Positions 1 through 12,544 of a stretch of DNA of 64,000 bases are shown one piece after another (the first letter of the stretch is position 1; each line of letters begins with the position of its first letter). The notes under the pieces were generated by a model, which saw nothing but the letters and a program-made list of their open reading frames with translations, was not told the DNA's origin and searched no databases. Source of the DNA: Diplocarpon mali (lineage: Eukaryota > Ascomycota > Leotiomycetes > Helotiales > Drepanopezizaceae); assembly GCA_024741835.1 (NCBI GenBank), contig JAENRP010000138.1, positions 1 to 64,000 of the forward strand, written 5' to 3'. The translations under genes and the position numbers were made by a program.

Positions 1-1730
1 AAGGAAATTGGACTTTTTATTTATTATTTAAGGAAAGTAATAGGAATATTATAATTAAAGGCTAATATTAAGAATATAAAATAAGTCAGAGTAGGTAAGA
101 ATTTAAAGTGATCTTAAAAGATCTATATCTTAAATAATAAAGGAGGCGACTTTACTAAAAATATAAAAATAAGGATTAAAGGAAGGTAAGATAATTGATA
201 AGCTAGGAAATCGTTTAATATTCCCGCTTGCATTCTTCGGATATTTTAAGAATAATAACTTAAGGTTGCGATTAATTAAGTATTTTGATATTCTTTACTT
301 ATAGGACCGGCTTATAGGTTAAATTGGAAAAATCTTAGTCTTTATCTAAGGGTTTAAAATTGCTTATATTGCCATCGGTTCTTATAGAAGATTCGGAGGT
401 TATATCAATTTCTAATTTATCTTTTAAAGGGAATAAGGTCTAGTTATATTAATAAAAGCGCTTTAATCAATTAGCTGCAAAGGTTCCTTTAATATTAATT
501 CTATTAAGTTCTTAAAGAGAATAGTATCCCTTTTCTTCTTACTTAAACTTAACCTTAAATAGACTAAGCTATTAATAATTAAGTTTAATATCTATAGATA
601 TATTAATACTTCTTATAATATTATAAACTAGGATAAGATTATCTTTTTAAATAGGATGCGTTTTAAGTACTTTAGAAGCAGCCTACGCTTCTTTAGCTTT
701 TTCCTAATATTATTTCTTTTGTAAAATGATTTCCTTTATATTTATATCTTAGAGCTTAAGTTATTAGCATCTTATTACAAGCAAATCGGAACAGTTCTAA
801 ATTTGACTATAGTCGAATAATCTCTAAATAGGCTATTAGGATTTAAGAGGGAGCTATGCCTCTCTACTATAAATAAGGAAGAATAGTATAACTCTAGTCG
901 GTTTATAAATTATCGTTCGATAAGCAAAGAGTATTTTATAAAAGCGTTTTATCTAATCTTTAAATCCTTTATAAGTAACTTTAAATAGACTATTAAGAAT
1001 ATTATAGTATCCTTATTCTACTACTCTATTAGCTTTTAAGTTATATACTAAGATTTAAACCCGTTTAATGCTATATTTTTATAAGAAAGCTTTAACTACT
1101 CCTTTATTTTTAAGGCCTTTATTAATAGTTAATCTACTAAAAAGTCTATAGCAATAGACTACGTCTTCTTAAAGGAACTTTGTAATAGATTTAAAGTTAG
1201 CAGATCTTAAAGGTCGTCCTTTAGGCTATCTTAATAGATCTTCCTTTGCTAAAATAAAATATATTATCCTATTCTTAATAGTTAATACTTATATAATATT
1301 AAAGCTGACTTTATAAAAAAGGCCCGATGGCCAGGTTAGGAATAAGGGATTTTCCTTATAATTAGGTTTTCGTTTCTAATAAGGGACGCAACTCTTTACA
1401 AAAGCTTTACAATCTTTAAAAGAGCCTTTCTAAAAGAATTTTCTTAAGAGTTAGTAGTAAGTAGACTTAGCTCCTTAGTGGCCAGTTTCCTTATAAATAT
1501 CTTAGATAGCCTTAGCCTTTAGTTTTTCATTATCTAAGTAGAGTCGTATAAGGAATAAGTTATCGCTCCTTTTAAATAATCGTCTTCTTTACATTAGATA
1601 AATCAAAACTTTAGCTTTGAATTTTTAAAAATCCTTAAAAGCAACTATCTTTAATTATTTAAGTATAATTAAAAACTTTGCGATTTCTTTAAAGTCACTT
1701 AAGTAGTTAGGTAATAAAATTCTCTTATTT

Positions 1731-1755
1731 GACTCGCGGGCTAGGCTCGCGAGTC
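1731..1755. repeat. Palindromic motif copy in A1 integrase region
   Basis: Best-preserved copy: 8-bp arms GACTCGCG and CGCGAGTC are perfect reverse complements around a 9-nt core. It sits in the RNase H-integrase linker, where the pol frame reads through it as roughly L-A-S-L-A-R-E. Confidence 0.9.
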
Positions 1756-3697
1756 GAGTCCCTTTAAAGCAATATATTAATAGATAACCAATTTCGTTTT
1801 CTACTTACTTATTAATATCTATTTTATCTTCTTTAATTAAATTAAAGGGGTAGGGCCAAGTTCTTTTTAAAAGGCTGTCGGCAGCGGTATTTTTCATTCC
1901 TAAAATATATTTAACTTTAAAGTCTATTAGTCTTATTTAAGTAATCCATTTTATTAATAAGGCTCTTAGTAAGTCGCTTACAGCTCTATTTAGTTATTCT
2001 ACTAGTACTTTAGCATCGGTTTTAAAAATGAAGTAAGTATTATAAAGGTCGCTTCTTATCTTTTTCATTACCTTTAAAGCGCTTTTGCATTCCTATTTAA
2101 TAGTATTATACTTTATTTCTACTAGATTCTAAAGACCACTTTTAAAGTAAGCTAAATGTCTTTTCTATTAGGTGTCAGCTTATTAAAGGATAGCATCCTA
2201 TCTAATTAAGCTTGCATCAACTATTAATATAATTGGCCTAGCGTCAGCTCTATAATCTATTTTAATTAGATAAGGCGCCTTAAGCAACGCTTACTTTAAT
2301 TGTTTTATAACCTCTATTTAAGGTTTCTCCTATTAAAACTCAGCCCCTTTTTAAAATAAGGAGTAAATAGGTATTGCCTTTTTAGCAAAATCCTTAATCT
2401 AAATGCGATAGTATACTATAATGCTAATAAACGCGCGAGCTTCTACTATATTATCATACCTCTTCTATTTGTCGATTTTAAGTACTTTAGCCCTTTAAGG
2501 ACTTTGGCTATTAGAATCAGTAACGAAACTAATAATTTCTATTGATAGAAGATAGTATTATAACTTTAGACTAACTATTGCTCCTACCCTTTCGAATTAT
2601 ATAAGCACTTAATCTAAGTTCTAAATATGTTCTATTATAAATCGCTATATGCTAAGGAGAACTTCTTTATAATTATAGAATAATCTTAATCCTTTTACTC
2701 TTATATCGTCTATATAAAGGAGCGCAATATTAGGTATACAATCTACTAGTATCTTATAGATTACTTAAATAAATTGAACGATCGAATTTATAGCCCTTTA
2801 AGGTAATCTTATTATCCGAAGTAGCTTAAGAGGGGTTTGAATTGCTATTATATCTTTTGATTTAATATTAAAAATAAATTAGTTATATTTAAAGAAGAAG
2901 TTAATAAGAGAGCTGCAGGTTAATCCTATAAATTCATTTAAAAACTCATCTATATTCAAAGGAACGTTAGCGTCTCTAATAGTTACTCGGTTTATCTCTA
3001 CTACTACTATTATTAGTTTATAAGTTCCCTTCTCCTTCTTAGCAATTAAGAACCATTTATTCTTATAAGGGCTATTACAGAACTTAAAAATACCTTGCTT
3101 TAGCCTATCCTTTAATATTTCGATTACCTTTTTTTAAAGAGCTTTAAAGACCCTAAATGTTTTCTCTTACTAGGCTTTATAAGGTATTATCTTAATCTTA
3201 ATATAAGGTATGACCTCTTTTTAAATCTAGCCAAGTTCCGTCTAATCAAAAGCTAAGGCGTCCTTTTGATTTATTAAAGTTTTATAAAGTAGTTCGCGTT
3301 CTTACTCTATTAAGTCTTTTCCAATTTTTAGCATATTGAAACGTTCTTTTATTAGTCGATATCCGATAGGTTTATTAGAAAATCTGCCTATAATAAACTT
3401 ATCGAATTTACTACTTAGCTTTAAAGGTCGAAGCTTCTTATCTTATTTAAACTAATCATCCAGTCCTTTAAACTTTAAGCTATTAGAGATTCCTTAATCT
3501 ACCAATCGTACTTTATCGGCCTTGCTTTTATATATAGTTCGAATATTAACTAGTACTATACTTCTCTACTTCTTTCCTTTTTTATCAAATCCTATAAAAC
3601 AGTCCAAATTTTCCTTTTTAAAAATAAATAAAAGATTTTCTAAGTTATTAATTTAAAGTGCGTAGATAGAAATATTATTAATAATTTTATTATTTTT

Positions 3698-3722
3698 CAC
3701 TCGCAGGTCTGGCTTATAAGTG
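3698..3722. repeat. Palindromic motif copy in A1 PR-RT linker (first)
   Basis: Same 25-bp layout with decayed right arm (cttataagtg). Collinear with 51824-51848 in A2. Confidence 0.75.
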
Positions 3723-3859
3723 GTTTTTAAGTTTTTTAAAATAATTAGTAAATTATCGAAATTTATAAAATAAACTCTCTTCTTTACCTTATTTTTCTTT
3801 TTTCTTAATTATTAAGCTAATAAAACGCTAATTATACTATTTTTTAAAATTCTAGATTT

Positions 3860-3884
3860 AACTCTTAATCTAAGACCGCAAGTC
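3860..3884. repeat. Palindromic motif copy in A1 PR-RT linker (second)
   Basis: Left arm is decayed to actcttaa, while the right arm ccgcaagtc is recognisable. It lies 162 bp (54 codons) from the preceding copy. Confidence 0.75.
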
Positions 3885-5269
3885 AAATCACTATTATTTA
3901 AAATCGGCAAACTTACCTTTCTTTTACTATAACTCCTTGCTAAGTACCTTCTTTTACTAGCATTAAGCCTAGCCCTTATACTAGCTAATCGTTTTCTAAA
4001 ACCTCGTTTTAGAATTCGGCTATATCTCTTACGATAATTATTTGTTCTTTTAAAGATCGATCTATATTTTAAAGACTAGCTTTTATAAGACTATCTTTAA
4101 GATAGTTAAATATTAGCTAAGATTCTAAAATGAAAGGCATTCTTAAAAGAATATTATTTAAAGAATTCTCTATTATTAGAAAGTCAGTATAATTAATAAT
4201 TCCTTTAACTTTAACTTTTACATTTTTCACCTATCTATTAAAATTATATTTCAATTTAAAGATAGTCAAATAAATAAGGAGTCGATTGCTAATAATTGTC
4301 AATTAAGCTATTTCTATTACTTTTCTAATTATTATATTAACTTTTAAACTACAATCAATCAGAGCCTTTGCTTTAACTAATTCTTCTATTAAATAAATAA
4401 TAATAGGGCTTTTTATTATAATTGCTAAATAATTTCAATTAATATTTTAAAATATTAAAGCTATTACTATAATATTATAGTACCTCTAGGTTCCTTTATT
4501 TTCTGCAATTTAGAGACATTTAATTAACGCTAAATGCTTTTTAAAGTTCTTTTATATTACAATTTCTATTTCCTTATTATTATTTAAATCTTTAAAGGCA
4601 ACTGGGATATGCTTTCTTAGCACTTTGTTAAAGCGTTTAATCAAATCAAATAGGTCTTTAAATGTAAGGTTAATTTACTAAGCTATAATATTCTCTACGG
4701 CTTTCTCTATTACAGTTAAACTAGCGTATTTGTTAATGAATTTTTCCCGTTTTAATATCTATCTCTTTCGCTTAAGGTCAAGGGTCTACGCAATAACTTC
4801 AACTTCTTAATCTTTAAGCTTAAAGCCATCTTTGTCTATTATATCTTTAATCAATTTGTCTACTATATTGGCTTTATCTTTATCTACTATAGTTCCAGAT
4901 TATTAAGTGTCTTTTAGCGTTTGGACTCTATATTGAGATTCCTAAGTTATACGTATTGATTTTTAGACTTTGGCTAGTTTTATTAGTATTAAAGGAGTAG
5001 TAGATTTAAAAGGACGCTAAGTATTCTAAGGGTTTCTAAATACAGAAGTAGCATTAATATTAGCAGATATATTATTATTAACCTATCCTAAGACAGAGAT
5101 GCCTCTAACTTCTATAGCTATTTAATTAGAAGCTAGGTCCTTAAGAACTCCTTTAAGTAGGTTGCTAATTGGACTAGTATATATATAAGTTGGAATTTTA
5201 GCGTTTATATTTATAATACGTTATCGTTCGATTAAATTCTCATCCTATTTTATATTATATATCATCATT

Positions 5270-6750
5270 TAAATAGTCTATAACTATAAGCGATTCTAGT
5301 ACTTTTTAATAAGGATAGCTTTTAGCCTAGGATCTTTAATACAAAGCATCCTATACTTATTAATATGCATAACCTTAGTATTAATAAAACGATAGAAAAG
5401 AGGGCAATTGTTGCAATACTTATATAGAGCGCAGTTAGGTTCTTTATTATTGCAAAAGTTGCAAGTTAATCGTCTTCTATTACTATTCCTTTAATACCCT
5501 ATAGTATTAATATTAGTAAAGTGCTAATTAGAATTAATTTCTCCTTCTTTAATCAATTGTTAAGTTCTTATATTAGCTAGTTATTCCAAATGATAAGAAG
5601 CAGGAGTCTGGTAATAGGAACTACTATATTAGCTTATAGTAGCCGAGTTTTGCCTATTACTAAATTAGGGAATATGCTATTTTTCTTATAAGAGATTATT
5701 AATCCTAGTTTCTAAGCTTTAGATTTAGAGTTTTGCAAATTAGGTCTTAAGTTCCTTAATTTTAAGGTTAGATCTTACTCCTAAGTTAGGACCGCGAGTA
5801 AAAGGTATAACTACTAGGTTCTTCTTTGCCTCTTTTATAACTTTTAAAGCCTTTAAGTGTTCTTAGACCAGGCTCTTAAGGTCTTTAGTATAAGAGGGAG
5901 TAAGGGCTTTTTCCTACTTTATAATATTAATAGTTCTCTTATTAAGATCTGATTTTAAAGCAAAGGCCGCAAATTCCTCAAATAAGGCGAAGGTTATAAG
6001 GTCTTACTTATTAATCTTAAAATGCTTAATGATCTTGTTTTAAAGTCCAGTGGGTAATCTAAGTAAGAAAAGGCGGCCTCTTTCAACTTCGCTAAGTATT
6101 TTCTAGCTAATTAAGGTATTTAATATACGAGTAAAAGTCCGATAGTAGTTCTTAAGTTCCTTAGGAGTACGAGTGATCAGAACAAATTCCTTTAAGAAAG
6201 CTAGGGTATTGCAAATCTGCTATTTATTAAATTCGCGAAATTCAGATTTAAAGGCCTTAATAAGGAGTTCTTATAAACTATAAGTTTTCTATTTAAAGAG
6301 GGACTTAATAATATCCTTACTTATATAATTATAATAGTAAGGAAGTTAAGAAATCATATCCTCTTATATAATATTAAAATCGTAATAAGTTTCCTTATAT
6401 TGCTTAAGGAAATCAGTAATATTAGCGCCTATAAAGTAAGAAGCGCTAAGGGAACTAAGGAAGGGAAAGTGATTAGTAATAGCCTTAAATACGGCTATTA
6501 TCGTTTTATACTAACCGTCTAGGTTAATAGAATCTATAAAGGGTAAAGGGGAAGCTTTAATATTACGAGATTGATTATTAAGAGGAGTACTTTAAAATTT
6601 AAAAGGGCTTAAAGAATATTCAAAATCCGAGTTAATCTTAAAGTGATTAGGATAAGTTTAAAAAGATTTAAATAAAGGGTTAGTAAAAAGTTTAAAATTG
6701 TTATTATTTTTAGTATTTTCTAATATTAATATTAAAAAAGTAGATAGTAG
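5270..6750 (-). pseudogene. Family A gag, RIP-inactivated
   Basis: This frame encodes the capsid/nucleocapsid protein of the element. Read right to left, a long helical, Lys/Phe/Leu-rich capsid-like stretch (about 6600-5900) leads to a cysteine cluster at 5404-5465. That cluster has spacing C-x2-C-x6-C-x5-C-x2-C, in the place where a CCHC zinc knuckle is normally found. Several TAG/TAA stops and at least one apparent frame change near the palindromic copy at 6785 break the frame. The gag assignment rests on position (5' of protease and RT) and the Cys cluster; the capsid part has no motif I can name. The A2 counterpart at 53396-54876 is collinear. Confidence 0.7.
5776..5800. repeat. Palindromic motif copy in A1 gag
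   Basis: The right arm ccgcgagta is nearly intact. The gag frame reads through it as F-T-R-G-P-N-L-G-V. Confidence 0.78.
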
Positions 6751-6784
6751 TCTTAAGTTGTTTAAGGACGTCTTTTTATCCTTC

Positions 6785-6809
6785 TACTTATAGGCTAGGC
6801 TTAAGAGTG
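6785..6809. repeat. Palindromic motif copy near the A1 gag start
   Basis: Core taggctaggc is intact and both arms are RIP-decayed. Reading frame seems to differ on its two sides. Confidence 0.72.
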
Positions 6810-7479
6810 GAATTCTGGATTCTATTAAAAGTTTAATCTAAGTTTATTAAAAGATTCTAAATAGGTATTAAACAGCTAATAAGAGCGTTGCAATTAATTA
6901 TAATAAGATAAGGTTTACTTAATTAAAGACTAATTTCTAAGATAAGGTTTATATCTAAGATTCTTCTTAGCCTTTAGGCCAATTCCTATTAGTCCTTAGA
7001 ATAAAGGGGTCTTTAGAGACGATTTTAAGGCAATTTTTAGAGTTCTATCGAGCCGAGGCGGCTGAATTATCAGATTCGGATTTCTAAAGATTTTAAAGAG
7101 GCACTTCTAATTGGAGTTTGCGCTTAGTATTACTTAAGTACTTGAAACCACTGCTATTTGAAATTGCTATTATAAGGTTTGCTAAACTTTTTATATTAGG
7201 AAGCCGAAAATTCCGAAAATCTTAAAGTTAAGGAAGAAAATAGGGGTTTTTAAAGCAGAGCCGAAAAGGGAAAATCTAAGGTTATTAATAGTTGCTAAAC
7301 GAAAATCGATAGTTCTAAGTAATTAGGCGATTAAGGATAAGGTTTTAAAGTTGACTAAAATGCTATAAGTGTTTTAAAGACGTATTTTAAAGGCCGGTCT
7401 TTTATTTGCAAACTAAGAGATTAATAAGGTCGTATAAGGATAGAAATCTTAAGAAATCGGTCCTTGCGTAGGTCACTAA

Positions 7480-7724
7480 TATAAAATAGAGAGGAGATAA
7501 TATAAGAATAGGCCTAAGGGAAGACTTAAAAACAAAAGGAGGAAGCACTATAAGCAGGCTCTCTTAGATAAGATATTAGGAATAAGTCCCAAGTATAAGG
7601 TATATTCAGTACTATAGCAACATGCGCTGTCTTTATATACAGAAGATGGCCCTTTTATCCTCTTACCGTCTTACGTCGATCATATGATATATGTCATAAG
7701 ACCTATCCATCTTAGGTCTCCATA
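7480..7724 (-). repeat. Family A 5' LTR of A1
   Basis: About 245 bp, matching 55607-55851 and 40017-40262. The ends read tataaaa...ccata, consistent with TG...CA after RIP. Ends were set by comparing the inner side (shared with A2) and the outer flank (unshared). The segment next to it at 7455-7479 would hold the primer-binding site; I cannot name the tRNA. Confidence 0.85.
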
Positions 7725-10345
7725 CTAATAGCCCTGCTACTTATTAGAGGTATATAAACGATATCCTTTTCGATTACCTTAATGATTTTTATATAGCCTA
7801 CTTAAATAATATCCTTATTTACTCTACCAACTGACTCAATTATAAATCGCATATAAAACGAGTCCTTTAGCGATTGTTAGATGCAGGACTATAGGCCGAC
7901 TTAAAGAAGTATAAGTTTAATATTATAGAGACTAAGTACCTTGGCTTTATAATTACTACTAAAGGCGTTCAAGTTAACCCTGATAAGGTAGCAGTAGTAG
8001 AGAATTGGACTTACCCCTTTACTATAAAGGGTATTCAATTATTCCTTAGTTTTTACAACTTTTATTATTATTTTATTTAAGACTATAGTCTTATTGCCGC
8101 CCCTTTAATACACCTTAATAAGAATAACGTTCCCTTCCGATTCACCCTTAAATGCAAGTAGAGCTTCCTATAGCTGCGAGAAGCTCTTACGTATGCCCTA
8201 ATCTTCTAGCACTATAGGCAAGACCTCCCTTATATACTAGAAACTAATGCCTCTAATAGTATAGTCGCCTTTGTATTATCGTAGCAATATAGGTCCGAAT
8301 AGCTCTTAGTTGCTTACTATAGCAAGACTATAGCACCAGCCGAGCTAAACTATACTATATACAATAAGAAGATACTAGCTATTATTCGATTATTTAGCCA
8401 TTTCAAAGCCGAGCTCGCAAGAGCACCCTACTAAATCGTAGTATATATAGACTATAAAGCACTTAAGTACTTTATAATTATAAAAAACCTTAGTTCTCGA
8501 TAGGCCTGCTAGGCCGAGCTTCTCTTTAAATACAACTTTACAATTACCTACCGACCTAGCTTCGAAAACCCTCTTACCAACGCCCTAACTTGCTACGTTA
8601 ATAAGTTAGACGATTAGAATATAATAAAACGCAATAACTACCTTATAATATTATTGCGCTAGGATTAGATTAACCCTTAAATCCTCTTTAAATAGCTTCG
8701 CGAATAGACTATAGCTGAAAACCTAGTCTTTATTAAAGAAGTTTCGGCTTTCTCCCTTGCTTTCTATATTATTAACTAAGTACTAGCCGCTAATCGATAA
8801 TACAGGCCTTATTAGGTCTATCGCTAGGCAGCCCTTCGGAATAGGTCTAATATAACCCTGACTAAGACTAACCCTTAGACGATAGAAGGAGATTTGCTTC
8901 TCTTTTAAAGTAAGCTGGTAGTACTTGATATGGACTACCTTTATATACTACTTATATAAGAGGTTTATAATCAAATTGCTACCGCGTATCTAAGCGCGCG
9001 CAAAACCTATTAGCTTCTTTTCTTATAATACCACTGGCCGAATCTACACCGATATATATCCTAGTACTATAAGAACTGCTATACTTATAGACGAAGCAAA
9101 GTCCTTTATAATAAGAAACCTGGTTTACTCCAACCTCTCCTAGTATTAAGCCGACCTTAGGAGTATATAACTATAGATTATATGAGTTTTAATAAAGATA
9201 AGTATAGCTATAATAACGTTCTTATGATTATTAATTAATTTAGTAAGCAGGTAATATCGATACCTTGCCAAAAGGCTACTGATTTACAATAGTTAGCCTA
9301 ACTCTATATATACTATATATATTGCTACTTTAGTCCCCCTTTAATAATTACCTTTGACTAGGGCCCTTAATTCATCTCGAGCTTTTGGAAAGCTTTTACC
9401 TCCGTTTTAGGTACGAAACTGACCCTCGGCTCGGCCTACTACCTTTAAACCGACGGCTAAACCGAAAACTATAATCAGTACCTTACGCAACGCCTCTGCC
9501 CCTTTGTTAGCTACTATTAAGACGATTAGAGCGAATTCTTGCCTATAATGGATTTCGCTTAGCTAACGCTTCCCTATAACTCCCTTAGTAGCTTATCGCC
9601 ATTTGAAGTAGTGCATAAGTACGCTCTATATACTAATTAGGACTAGAAGCTTGACGTACCTGATTCGGAGTCCCCTTCCTAGAAGCTTAATTGATAAGAC
9701 GCCTTTAAATACTTTGTAAAATATTATAAAGCTTAAACCCTTGCTAAATCTCATATCCTTAAGGCCTAGGAATATATGCGAAACGCCACTAATACCTCTT
9801 ATTGCCTTGCTACTTTTAAAGTCGGCGATCTAGTATACTTAAATATGCGTCCCTACCCTATAGATAGGCCTTTTAAAAAGCTTAGCTTCCTTAGAGCCGG
9901 CCCGTTTAAGATAGTAGAGAAAGTGTTTAGTTTATACTAACTGAAGCTACCTAACTCTATAAAGGTATATGATATCTTCTACCTAAGTTGCCTTTAAAGG
10001 GACCTTGATACTCCTTTAAATAGTTAAGTAAATGAACCCCCTTTTGCTATTAATATTATAGGAGAATAAGAATATAAAGTAGAGAGCCTGCTTATTATAC
10101 GAAAGCAAGCCGGTATGCTTATGTACTACGCCTTATAGGTTGGCTGCAATATTAATTTAAAATGGTACTTAGCCTTTAATTTTATATATACGCCTTTTAA
10201 GCTTTGCGAATTTCATTTGGAAAATCTAGACCTCCTAGGCCTACCCGCGAGGCTTCCTGATTAGATATAGGCCTATACTAATAGTATAGATGATTATAAT
10301 AAAATAGGTAATAATAAACCTATGGTTAGACGCTTAAGGATAAGC
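7725..10345 (+). pseudogene. Family B pol fragment (RT C-terminal half, RNase H, integrase, chromodomain)
   Basis: This frame encodes reverse transcription and chromatin-targeted integration in the intact family. RT starts at the N-x-PAT motif. The catalytic box at about 7799-7810 reads YLNN instead of YLDD, so both Asp codons were lost by G-to-A change. RNase H spans about 8200-8620. The integrase zinc region (H...C-x2-C, NCYTYRRSK) is near 9030-9110. Core residues are visible as IDYMSF, FD-x-GPQF and the TDG-x-TEN glutamate at about 9165-9490. The C-terminal chromodomain-like EYKVE...WYLAFNF lies at about 10070-10200. Stops are TAG/TAA at Trp/Gln sites throughout. It is the only copy of this family in the window. 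Confidence 0.92.
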
Positions 10346-10363
10346 TTTTTTCAAAAGGGGGGG

Positions 10364-10659
10364 TAATATAACGGATTATCACTATATATAGGTTATACCC
10401 TAGTTCGTACCCGGTTTAGTTATAGCTTAGCGCAATCTTAGTATAAGCTAAAAAACCGGGTTACCCCCGGTTAGCATTTGGTTCAGATCCTTTTAAGCGG
10501 GTAACCCTCTTTTCTTTATATATATATTCTATACCCTTCCACTCCTTTAGGGCTTAGTAGTTGTTGATTCTAAGTTATTATTAAGACGTTCTATTGGCAT
10601 TACTATATGATTCGTATACGTATCGGTGCTGAGCAGAGGTTATACTCCCAGTCGTCACA
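10364..10659 (+). repeat. Family B 3' LTR
   Basis: A 296-bp segment immediately after an AAAAGGGGGGG polypurine tract, ending in tcaca. There is no second copy here for direct comparison. The start was set by the polypurine tract and the end by resumption of C-family LTR sequence. Confidence 0.8.
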
Positions 10660-10664
10660 TATAA

Positions 10665-10844
10665 TATCACGTAAATAGGCAATAGAGCTTCTAGCTATTA
10701 TGTATATAAGGAAGAAGGGCTCTCCCCTAAGGAGGGTTCTCTAACTTCTTCATTTCCTTTGTATTAGACCTATAGAATACGCCTTTTGCACTACTTCTTA
10801 CTCCTATACTTAATCTTGCACTTTAGCGGTTCTATATTATTATA
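10665..10844 (+). repeat. C1 5' LTR, right portion
   Basis: Matches the right 180 bp of the C1 3' LTR (about 25902-26081), including the shared ggcaatagagcttctagc stretch. The left part is displaced beyond B. The LTR ends in ttata before the gag leader. Confidence 0.88.
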
Positions 10845-10899
10845 TTAAACGAAGAAGTTCTTCTTTGCTAAGGACGGCTTTTAATAATATCCTACCCCT

Positions 10900-12540
10900 T
10901 TTGAAATTCGATTCGCAGTTATTTCGACTTTCAATAGAGTTAGGATCCTAAAGATCTCTTAAACAAATTAAGAGCTTAAGTATAGCTTATTAATTAGTAT
11001 AATTGAAGAACGCTTTTATTAGCCGGATTTTCTTAACTACTCCTTTTATAGAAGTACTATAGGCAGAAGTTAAAAGAGCATTATACTATTAGAACTCTTT
11101 TTCTATAGAACCCCTTTTTAATTAAATTACTATTAAAACCAAAATCGGTAAAATGAATTCCCTATTAGCTAAAAGTCAGCAAATACGAAATATACCTAGT
11201 TCGTTTAGAGAACCAGCTTCTATAGGGAGTACCCTTACCCTAACCCCTAGGGCCGGACCTTCCTTTGCTACTAAGGGTAAGAGACTATAATGCTATAGCT
11301 AAGCCAATTGAGATAAATAAGACTTTTCGAACTTAAATGTCTTATAAGGAATAGTCTTAGGTTTAAAGGAATCCTTATAATACTAAGATTAATCTAATTG
11401 ATAATTGCAAAGCGAGATTAGCAGGATTGCCTAGGCTATCTTTAGCTTAAAGACCCTAGCTTATTAAAGCTAAGAAACGGCTTAGCGTATATATTAGATT
11501 ATTAAGCGAGAATCCACCTACCTTTAATAAAGCAAGACCTAGCCTCCTTTAAAAGTCGATATAGATACGAAATGGCTAAAAATTCAGCTAATTGAAAAGA
11601 TCACCCTCTTTAATAATAGAACCTTTCTAATATATAAGCAGTAGTTAGCTTTAGTCCGAGACCGATTGCAAGTTAATGCCGATTTATATCCAAATAAGCG
11701 AGCTCGCCAAGCCCTTATTTAAGGATCTACTATAGGATAAGCCTAAATGTACCTTAAACCCTAGTACCTCTTAGAGACTAACTCCTTTCGAAACTATTAA
11801 GAAATAGTAGAACTGCTAAGTAGTTACTTTTTAATTAGCTAAGAGGTAGACCTATTCCAATCTACTTTCTACTACCTCTATATAAAGGAAGCTGGTTATT
11901 CTAAAGAAACTTTTCCTTAGTTTCAGGCCTAATTCCAATCTACTACAATTTAAGGAAAGGTCTTAAGATCTAAGTAGTTCTTTTTCATATAGAATAAGAT
12001 TACCTCCTAGCTTAAAGCTGCTTATACCCTAGCTAAGGCCTCTTAAGGAAAGGATTATACTATTATAATCAATTAATTAAACGCCCTTAATGCTAAATAC
12101 TAAAGCAATCAACTTCTTAACCCTTTAATTAAAAGTAAGGCAACCTTAGTATTATATTAAAAGATATTTAGTTCGCTTCTTAATAAGACCGCTTGCGGTC
12201 CGAGCGCTAGAAATACCACCTGAGTTTCTAAGCCACTAGTCTTAAAGCCTACTACCCCTTTTTGCTAAGATACGCTAGCTAAGGCTAGTTCTTTTACTTT
12301 ACCCTTTAAGTAAGCCACTTGCTAGACCTATGGTAAAACTAGTTACTATAAGACCGAGTGCCCTTTTATAAGCAAGATTAATACCTTAAAAGATATAAAG
12401 GAAGATAATCTAACTTTAGACTTAATTAAAAATAGGGTTAAAATAGAAGAAGATTAGGAAAATAAAGAGGCTTAGGAAAAGACTCTTACTTAGGCCTGCA
12501 AAAGTGCGACTTATTAAAGCTAAATCTTAACTCTTTAATA
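10900..12540 (+). pseudogene. C1 gag, RIP-inactivated
   Basis: The gag protein forms the particle and binds the RNA. Here the frame is broken by many stops. At about 12314-12366 a zinc-knuckle remnant reads A-T-C-x-T-Y-G-K-T-S-Y-Y-K-T-E-C-P, which is the CCHC pattern with one Cys and the His now Tyr (TGT to TAT, CAT to TAT). The upstream region is a long helical gag-like frame with no sharper motif. It is collinear with the C2 region 33560-35100 on the other strand. Confidence 0.75.
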
Positions 12541-12544
12541 GGAG

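Larger units (their letters stand above)
130..4700 (-). pseudogene. Family A pol (PR-RT-RNase H-IN), RIP-inactivated
   Basis: This is the polyprotein for reverse transcription and integration, in gypsy order. The protease shows LIDC (family L-I-D-T/S-G) at about 4345-4370. RT spans about 2500-3450, with the catalytic YIDD intact at 2705-2716, preceded by ALL and followed by IRVKG. RNase H is about 1780-2350 and ends in a G-M-K-N-T-A-A-D-S motif near 1860-1905. The integrase zinc domain is at about 1380-1490 (ETGH, then paired Cys positions), followed by the core and a C-terminal arm (about 150-1300). Many in-frame TAG/TAA stops sit at expected Trp or Gln positions. The RT resembles the fungal YIDD subgroup, not the YLDD chromoviruses B and C. 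The catalytic Asp pair survives although the frame is dead. Confidence 0.9.
1..7724 (-). mobile_element. Family A LTR retrotransposon, copy A1 (gypsy-type, cut by left window edge)
   Basis: A minus-strand Ty3/gypsy-type element carrying LTR, gag and pol. The window cuts it at the 3' end of pol. It aligns to 48127-55851 (copy A2) with a constant offset of 48126-48127 over 7.7 kb, so there are essentially no indels and the differences are transitions. Its right LTR end abuts the RT gene of element B at 7725 (probable target duplication ctaa), so A1 is the youngest insertion in this stack. By comparison with A2, the two extra ORFs X1 and X2 and the 3' LTR should lie left of position 1. RIP-type stops disable all frames. 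Confidence 0.93.
7725..10659 (+). mobile_element. Family B chromovirus-like gypsy element, 5' part removed by A1
   Basis: A plus-strand element beginning abruptly inside RT (the PATF region, here N-S-P-A-T-Y), because A1 is inserted there. It runs through RT, RNase H, integrase and chromodomain to a polypurine tract (about 10353-10363) and a 3' LTR. It ends in the 5' LTR of C1: the bases after 10659 resume the C-family LTR sequence, and tataa at 10660-10664 is the likely target duplicate. The 5' half should lie left of the window beyond A1. Confidence 0.9.
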
